Positions 57,517 through 64,000 of a DNA stretch of 64,000 nt are shown here, piece after piece. The notes below the pieces were generated by a model. The model did not search any database and was not told the DNA's origin. It saw nothing but the letters and a program-made list of their open reading frames with translations. The stretch is from NCBI GenBank assembly GCA_964030785.1, contig OZ034972.1:18265683-18329682 (forward strand). The letters run 5' to 3'. The stretch comes from Siderastrea siderea (taxonomy: Eukaryota > Cnidaria > Anthozoa > Scleractinia > Rhizangiidae). Positions within the stretch are counted from its first letter, which is position 1. Every line of letters begins with the position of its first letter. The position numbers were made by a program, and so were the translations under genes.

Positions 57517-58268
57517 TTCGCTCTGACGAAAGGATAACGCTCGAAACGTCAGCTTTCAATCTCTTTACGGTGACCAATTTACTTTATCAATTCTGTTGAT
57601 AAATCTAAAGTTTGATGTTTCACTTTCCCCCGCCTCCCCCAACGTAGCACCACAGTTGCTTTAAACTAACCCCCTTGTTTGTCTGCGGTAAGCAATGACA
57701 AGCCGCTAAAACAGGAGTGGTAGATGTACCTGCACGTTGTCGCTTTCAATCGTGACAGAAGACCTTGAAGCAAGGGTGACAAATTGCTCACTCCGCTTAC
57801 ATGTGTTATCACCAGTTGTCCTTCCAGTCATTGAAGAGAATACCTTCTCATCAGTAGCTCTAGTGCGATAAACATTGACAGCATTGTCAGCCGCACACCG
57901 GTCATGATATTTCTTAAGGACCCCTTAAAGACATTTTCATGCGCCTTATAATAAAAGCTTCAGTCAGCCTCGTTTCCATGCTGCAGTAAAACTGGACTCA
58001 GAGCCTCTCAATAAATCCCATTTTAAGGCAACTTCCCTGTTGGGATTTTTTGGGACTTTTGATATGTTATCAATGATAGTTTTCTAAGTCTAAAACTGTT
58101 GAGATACCTTCTGTTGCAATTAGTTACAGGTTGACCGATTTTTTTTTCGCAAAATGAGTGGAGTAAACTGCAATACGACGTTCATTGCGCAAGCGCATTG
58201 ATGACTTAGAAATAACGAAATCTCTGTGATTGCCTGCATAATGTGTTTAGAAAGATAACCTTCATTTA

Positions 58269-58924
58269 AAGCCCCACCTTCACCCAAAAGGCCTTGCGCG
58301 CCGCGCTTGCTGTTTTAGGAATTTGGTGTAACACGAAATTGTTTCTGAGCGGGGTTTCTTTCAAAATCCGTTTCCTCAGGAGCCATCTTGTCGAAAATCG
58401 TCCAAAAGCATGCAGGAATTTATTCGTCAATTATCAGGCTGTTGTTTCCTGGAATTATTTCGTGACTGAGCCGGCCAAACGTATTTTTTTCGCTCTTACT
58501 TCGTCCAATATGTTTCCTGCCAAATGATACCTCGCAGTTGAAGATACTGCACGGTTATGCCGAAGGAAAATATTGTCAGTATTCGTCTCAGAGGAGCTTG
58601 TGTTATGAAGCAAAGAAACAGATATTTTAGGAATCTCTTGTAGTGATGTCGTTTATATTCCTGATTGTATTGGATGCGGGACCTTGGCAAGTAAGTTTGA
58701 TTCGTTTGATTTGATTTTATTCGCGCGATGTAAACAGAGCGGTTCGCGGGTGTGTAATAAATAAATGGGTTTGCAGCACTGTTTTCTTTTTCTTCCTCTG
58801 TATCTATCGTCGTACGATTGAATTAAAATAATTAGTTTTTCAGTTAACCATAGGTTTAGGGAGATTTGATCGATTGGTACACACGTACGGCTGGCTTTCA
58901 AAGGTTAAAATTGCAATGCGGGAG
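58269..58924. other. Unassigned stretch after the duplicated blocks
   Basis: A 77-codon plus frame (58294-58527) and shorter ones are present, none with a recognisable motif. No repeat match elsewhere in the window. Confidence 0.4.
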
Positions 58925-59789
58925 TCCGCCGCAAATGATCCCGAGACCGCAATTGATCCCCGACCGCAAATGATCCCCAAATTGGACTGCAAATGATCCC
59001 AGGACCACAAATGATCCCCACAGCGGACCGCAAATGATCCCGCTGAAAAAAATTGGAATGGCGTGGAGTTTCAGTGAAGGTGAAAATACCGGTGAAATTG
59101 CTAAACTGGTCTCCAATTTGAATACTCTCGTCCTTTCATTGGCGTTTTTTGTTGGTGTTAATGCTGGTGGAGGTGACAAAGACCTGAAAATGAAAGTGAT
59201 AAGAAAACCGAGCTAGGTTTGGATCTTGTCTTTTGTGCGTGTGGCGGAAATCCCGCCGGTATTATCCTTGGCAGCCGATGCCTTTTATAGGTAACGATTT
59301 GAGTTGTCACGCAACCTGTCAAATGTGCATAACTTGTTGCATCCAGCTGGTTATACCCACCTGAGAAATCAGAAAAGTATTCTATATTGTAAATTTGAGT
59401 GTTGAAGTGAACCCATTGATTTTTCCACTGAGCATTGCTCTAGAAAGGAAAAGTTAACCCGCTCGAGATAAAGAAATATATATGTTTGTAGCTGGCTGGT
59501 AAAATCAGTTAACATGAGCGGTTGCAAATTTTCTCGTGACTAGCGCTTGTACTACTTTTACATGTATAAGAAAGCATTCTGTTATTCTGTTAAAAGATCG
59601 TAAAGAAAATACACAAATTAAACCAGGTATATTTACAACCTGCATGCTAAGCCAAAGGTACAAAAACAATTGCGAATTTATAGGACTACATTACCTAGTA
59701 ACATTTTATTTATTTAATTTTTTTTTGGCCTCGAAATAAAATAGCTAAGTCATAATTTAATATAAACATTTAACCTCCTTTGAGGAAAA

Positions 59790-60676
59790 GAACCCGGAAA
59801 ATGAGATCATTTGGAACAACTCTAGTATCCTGGTTGACCAAAAGCCGATTTTTTTATAGCGCCTGGTTTAAAAAGGAAATTATACATGTCAAGGACCTGT
59901 TAAATGAAAATCGAGATTTCCTCTCTCTAGCTGACTTTAAACAAAAATTCAAGGTCAACAACCCATTCACTATGTATTACGGTCTCATCAGAGCTATCCC
60001 GATCAGTTGGAAAATGTCAATTCGAAATTCATCTCGCAATACCCAGAGCTCCCCTTCTGAAACCACACTATCAACAACAGTCATCTCCACTCGAGGGGCG
60101 TATAATGCTATTCTTGCTAGACGTTCTGCGACACCAACAAATGAAACTAAAATTTTGAAATACGGGTTTAATACAGAAAATATTCACAACATTTATTTAC
60201 TCCCTTTCCGGGTTACCACAGAGGCAAAGCTAATTGCTTTCCAGTTCAAAATAATACATAATATTCTGCCTACTCGTGTCAGCCTACTCCGTGTTGGCCT
60301 AGTAGACGACGACATTTGCCCTATTTGCAATTCCGAGAGGCAATCACTTGCTCATATGTTCTATAGTTGCAGGGAATCGTCAATCTTTTGGGAACAGTTT
60401 ACTCAATGGTGGAGCGAAAAATTTCTCGAAAAAATAACTTTATCAGAAGGTACGATTTTATTTGGGTGGCACCAAAACACCAGCAACGAGCGAGAGCTCA
60501 ATTACATTCTTCTTATTGCAAAATACCATATTTTTGCAACTTGTATCTGCGAGGACAAGCTGAGCTTTGATCGCTTTCTTTTAAGACTGAAATCTAAATT
60601 AGAAGTTTTACGTAAAGTAGCCATAGCAAACAAAACGCTACATAAATACAATGCTACTTGGGCACCTATACTGTAG
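59790..60676 (+). pseudogene. LINE-C ORF2 C-terminal zf-RVT region (mostly open)
   Basis: The best-preserved LINE fragment here. After ENEIIWNNSSILVDQKPIF and a one-base slip in a T-run near 59855, it is open for about 270 residues: FYSAWFKKEIIHVKDLLNEN, MYYGLIRAIPISWK, IYLLPFRVTTEAKLIAFQFK, then DDDICPICNSERQSLAHMFY-SC, the C-x2-C-x7-H-x4-C knuckle of zf-RVT, FWEQFTQWWSEKF, and an end at AIANKTLHKYNATWAPIL-stop. Same block order as LINE-A and LINE-B but clearly a different subfamily. It lacks endonuclease and RT, so it is a dead 5' truncation. Confidence 0.85.
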
Positions 60677-60698
60677 GTTTTTTTTTTTTTTTTTTTTT
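60677..60698. repeat. Poly-T run of about 22
   Basis: Directly after the LINE-C stop codon. Confidence 0.95.
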
Positions 60699-61672
60699 CC
60701 CCTTCTTCTGTTTTACTTACATTCTTTATTGCTTGTTAATGTCAATCCTTAATTTATTTAACTGTGTTGTAGTTTATCTGTAGTGTATTTTTTTTTTACT
60801 GTTTGTAACGTAAGTTTCTGCAAATAAATAAATAAATAAATAAATAAATAAAATACATAAAAAAAAAAAAACGTACTTTGAGGAATAATAAAGACAAAAG
60901 CTCCAGTATCCGCATTATTCCGTAGACATCGCCATGCCTCTGTCCACGCCATTCCAGAGTCCACATTGTTTACAATGTCATCGCCGTTCTGTTATCCACT
61001 CTATTCCTATTATTTAGAGGGATCATTTGCGGTCCGCAGTGGGGATCACTTGCGGTTCTGGGATCATTTGCGGTCCTATTTGGGGATCATTTGTATGAAG
61101 TCAGATCTGAGACTAAATTGGTCTTTCGACTCGTCGATCCGTTATTCCGGGCTGTCTCGTTATCTACTGAGTTCGTCGCGTCGACTTTCCAGATCGTATC
61201 GGCGTGAATTGCTCCAATTCGTCTCGTCGACTCCCCAGATCGACTCGTCGTGAGTTTCTTCTATTGGACTCGTCGATACCGAGTTCGTCTCGTCGACTTC
61301 TGAGACCGCCTCATTATGTATCACCAGGAGCCATAATCGGGGACGGAGACCGTAAGCGCGGGGTCCACGCGGCCCCATCGAAAAAGACAAATGTGCTATT
61401 TTTAGAAAAAATTGCGCCACCCTCAACGTCATAAACGCGCGTGGCTACACGCAAATTTGCGTACAACGAGGGCGTGCTGGATATGACCAAGATGGTTATA
61501 ATTATTTGATATCCGGTATGCCCGAGTACACAATTGTTTTTATTATTAAAAGCGCAATCAGTAATTGCTATGAAATCAAGAAAGAGAAAAAAAGAGAGAG
61601 AAACTCCGAGATAAAAGGGAACAAGAATCGATCGCGATCACATGACTGACCGAAAAAGGCGCCAAAACCTTG

Positions 61673-61809
61673 CGAAGTGTTGCAGCGTTTCTTTGCGGAG
61701 CTGAATGAATCAATGAAACTGCTCCGAAGTGAACGTACAAGCACAAGGTCTGGGAAAAAGCACCCAATTATGGGCTCTGAAATGTGGTACGTGTTTGATT
61801 TTTCCTGAA
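61673..61809 (+). other. Possible short coding stretch inside the 2.6 kb element
   Basis: KAPKPCEVLQRFFAELNESM KLLRSERTSTRSGKKH (as one frame, about 45 codons, stop near 61808) has a protein-like composition, but no family was recognised. The opposite strand also has a 121-codon frame (61568-61933) without motifs, so coding status is uncertain. Confidence 0.15.
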
Positions 61810-63145
61810 AATTGTTGTAATCGTCGTTCAAAGCGGATTGAAGCTGTACAATCTCACCGTTATAGCTGCGGGAGTTCAAATGAACGAGTTTGAAATCGCT
61901 CCGCTCGCACAACGCTGACAACGGAGCCATCATGTGTTTGTTTCATCGAACTGAAGACAGGATTAATAATTAAACTTGAACGATAATTACTATGCAGCTC
62001 ACGGAAACAAGACTACGGAGGTGAGGAACATTAGAATTCACCATCTTACTTTTTAAACGCAAACCACAAAACGCAGTTTTTCTTAGTTTAGAGCCCGCCG
62101 ACGGAATGGTAAAAATATAAACACTCAAACAACTGTGAAAGCGATTCAACGTATTTTACATGGCATCCGAGTTGCGTCTAAATGTCTGGAGCTGCTCAAG
62201 GGAACACAGATAGAGCCACAACGAGTACAGGTAAACCAGTGTCAATTTTGTGTGGTATAGCCAAAAAGTGTCGCCTTTTCTGGTACTGGATTTGTTCAAT
62301 GCTTGTCGTTCAGACTGTTGCATGATTTTTGTACTGACTCGCCATAAAAAGTGTGACAATTTTTATTAAATGCTTCTTTCCAATTTTACTGTGCTTTATT
62401 TTGTCTTGTCTCGATATTTCGGAGTCAAAGCCTTCCGTATGAAACCTGCTGTTTGTGAAATTTTAAGAACAAGTGATTGACTGGACGATGAAAGAAATTG
62501 TAAACAAAGCGCTAAATGCTTAAAATTCTATTTCTACAGTTTCTTTTCGTCCTAAGAAATCAAGCACTCTGAAACAACTTAGATTTGTGTCTCAGTGACG
62601 TTCAGTCGTAATTTCTTCTTAATTTTGCTTCCATACAAAGTAATTTTTCTCGCCGGGTTGCTGGCAGAGAAAAATAATTAAGCTCACTCTGTCGTTGAAA
62701 CCCTTGCTACATCCACTGCGCTATGTATCCCTTCTAGGTTCGTAAATTGTTCAGAAAGTAATAGTAAGTACTAGGGCAGCATGGAGTTTCACTTCATCTT
62801 TCTCCTTCTCATCGACGGAAGTAGTTTTTTTCTCTTGGTGTTTTTCCAGTTCTCTATTTTGTCGACGATTGATAACGCACCACGAGAGCATTTGATTGAA
62901 AACAAGGCGCGCTTTTCACTATTCTTGGTCTTCATTATAAACATTTCGGCCATTTCGGTAAAGGCGGGCATTATTTCAGAAAACATACGCTGAGAAATCT
63001 CGACAGACATTTTCTTTGCTGACTCGGTATTTGAATATATGTTACTATTTTTCTTGCAGTGAAAAAAGTGACGACGATTTATCAGTGCGTTACTTTTCTT
63101 CAGTACGTGCTTGGAAAATCATTTTACAGTCTTTGCGGCTGCCCT

Positions 63146-63503
63146 TCAATCTCTGTACGTCCTCAGAGGAAATATATATTCGAGATGTATTTTCCCTTTT
63201 TCTGCCTGATTCGCCTTCAACTGATTTTTTCGTAGTTCGACCCCATTTTTGCCCGTAAAACGTTTCTTCCGTCTAACGGGGAAATCCTCGTCCGACATGT
63301 CCGACACATCTTCGCCACAGAATTTTTCTAAAATATTCTCACTGCCATCATCGGAATCACTTGTATAATCCTCATATCCAGAGTCACTATCCAGAAAGTT
63401 CTCCCCAAGGGCTTGCCTCAAAATAGGAAGTGACACTGATGACAGAAATTGAATTTATTCATCTCCAACAAGGGTAATTTCCGACGCCATTTTGTTTGTT
63501 TTT
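63146..63503 (-). pseudogene. Acidic N-terminal ORF adjacent to the TIR, unidentified
   Basis: From ATG near 63491 the frame reads MASEITLVGDE, a TAA, then IQFLSSVSLPILRQALGENF and LDSDSGYEDYTSDSDDGSEN, DVSDMSDEDFPVRRKKRF, ending about 63146. An acidic, serine-rich start followed by a basic patch is common at the N-terminus of piggyBac-like and other transposases, so it may be the first exon of this element's transposase; no catalytic region follows within the element. The TAA may mean that translation starts later. Confidence 0.3.
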
Positions 63504-63735
63504 CTCTGCGCGGAGTTCTCGCAACACACACGCGCGTGTGCCACTCGCGATGGCGCAATTTTTTCTAAAAATAGCACATTTGTCTTTTTCGATGGGGCCA
63601 ACGCCAATACTGAAAATGGCAGTTAGTTACGGTCTCCATCCCCGATTATGGCTCCTGGTATCACTTCATCTTCGACTCGTCAAGTGTCGAGTTCGTCTCG
63701 TCGACCCCTGAGATCGACTCGTCGTGAGTTGATTT

Positions 63736-64000
63736 AGGCCGCTAGAGACTGGGTTTTAGTGCGAAGCACATGGTGAGCTTAGCAAGCCTTTGTAATACAG
63801 TAAAAACCCGCGTATAAGAACCTAAAATATAAGAACCTGTTAGGCTAAAATTTTCATTTTAAACCCCCTTTTCATAAGAACCTATTTAGCCTAAAATTTT
63901 CAATAGCTTCTTATTTTACAAAAATGAAGGCATCACAAAATGTAACACAGCATTTTATGGACACTGCAGCATGAAAGACATGCATGCTAGTACGTTGGAA
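63736..64000. other. Right flank with TAAGAACCT repeats
   Basis: GTATAAGAACCTAAAATATA-type words and TTAGGCTAAAATTTTCA recur two to three times at 63800-63915 (TAAGAACCT at about 63812, 63831 and 63876; [TA]GCCTAAAATTTTCA twice). Possibly the start of another repeat running out of the window. No gene seen. Confidence 0.4.

Larger units (their letters stand above)
56326..58268 (+). repeat. Unit copy 9: partner of copy 6
   Basis: Parallels 45389-47353 to the point AGATAACCTTCA-TTAAA, where the two blocks diverge. It lacks about 45 bp present at 46011-46058 and has an extra GACTTAGAAATAAC near 58203. Confidence 0.85.
59775..60871 (+). mobile_element. LINE-C: 5'-truncated L1/Tx1-like LINE 3' end
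   Basis: ORF2 C-terminal region followed by a T-rich 3' UTR and an (AAAT)n tail ending in A12 (60822-60871). Lies inside the tandem-TIR element. Only the last fifth of ORF2 is present. Confidence 0.85.
58925..61090. mobile_element. Element with tandem-repeat TIRs (CGCAAATGATCCC) around LINE-C
   Basis: Left side 58925-59042: about six imperfect units of GGACCGCAAATGATCCCC. Right side 61018-61085: about four units in inverted orientation (GGGGATCATTTGCGGTCC), with matching spacer words (CAAAT-GGA, CACTGCGG/CACAGCGG). The inverted layout suggests the termini of one element of about 2.2 kb. No transposase inside; the only coding signal is the LINE-C fragment. Target duplication not found. Confidence 0.5.
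61110..63735 (-). mobile_element. 2.6 kb TIR element with CTCGTCGA-word TIRs
   Basis: Left arm about 61130-61430 and right arm about 63525-63730 are inverted copies: both contain ACCAGGAGCCATAATCGGGG, GGCCCCATCGAAAAAGACAA and TGTGCTATTTTTAGAAAAAA, and both end in runs of GACTCGTCG/CGTCTCGTCGAC words. The arms differ by about 25 bp of spacer. The inside is mostly non-coding, with an acidic minus-strand ORF next to the right arm. The target duplication and exact ends are unresolved. Confidence 0.65.

Noticed and set aside
58294..58527. 77-codon frame as a small host gene
   Set aside because: No motif, no conserved context and a length expected by chance in this amount of sequence.

Overview
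This window looks like non-coding, transposon-packed metazoan DNA, most likely from an anthozoan cnidarian (coral or anemone). The reasons are low GC, spliceable GT-AG introns, L1/Tx1-type LINEs with an APE endonuclease, a Penelope-like GIY-YIG fragment, a KIAA1958/Crypton-like recombinase fragment, and MITE types I associate with anthozoans. The species call is inference. No intact host gene was found; every protein signal belongs to a mobile element.

Layout. (1) 1-9150: a degenerate plus-strand LINE (LINE-A), opened by nested insertions: a TA-flanked TIR element (3325-5288) that contains a chimeric Crypton/gag element (3731-5188) and a small MITE (4568-4803); a three-deep stack of 9-10 bp TSD (Mutator-like) elements (1213-3318 containing 1523-2913 containing 2291-2690); and an unclassified repeat (about 5516-6190). 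(2) About 9152-58268: successive copies of a roughly 3.4 kb non-coding unit, themselves used as landing sites. Copy 1 carries an 8 kb transposon with 1.3 kb TIRs (9868-17839) and a 5'-truncated minus-strand LINE (LINE-B, 20400-25489). Copy 3 carries a TTAA-flanked element (30913-31770) and abuts a 6.4 kb block (33262-39716) with a nearly readable, spliced transposase gene. Two larger blocks (39717-47353 and 49573-58268) are a recent direct duplication; only the second holds a solo LTR (50900-51987). (3) 58.3-64 kb: a tandem-repeat-TIR element around a LINE 3' end (LINE-C), then a 2.6 kb element whose TIRs are built from short CTCGTCGA-like words.

The main discovery candidate is a DDE-type transposase family seen twice (minus strand at 13576-15960, plus strand at 34752-38813). 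It has the same order in both copies: catalytic-like core with D-x-AGCYH and GK-x3-D motifs, a C2H2 finger, an FFSR block and a SAP-like C-terminus. I cannot place it in a named superfamily. Because the 3.4 kb unit is repeated, sister copies supply the empty target site for most insertions, so TSDs and the order of events can be read directly.
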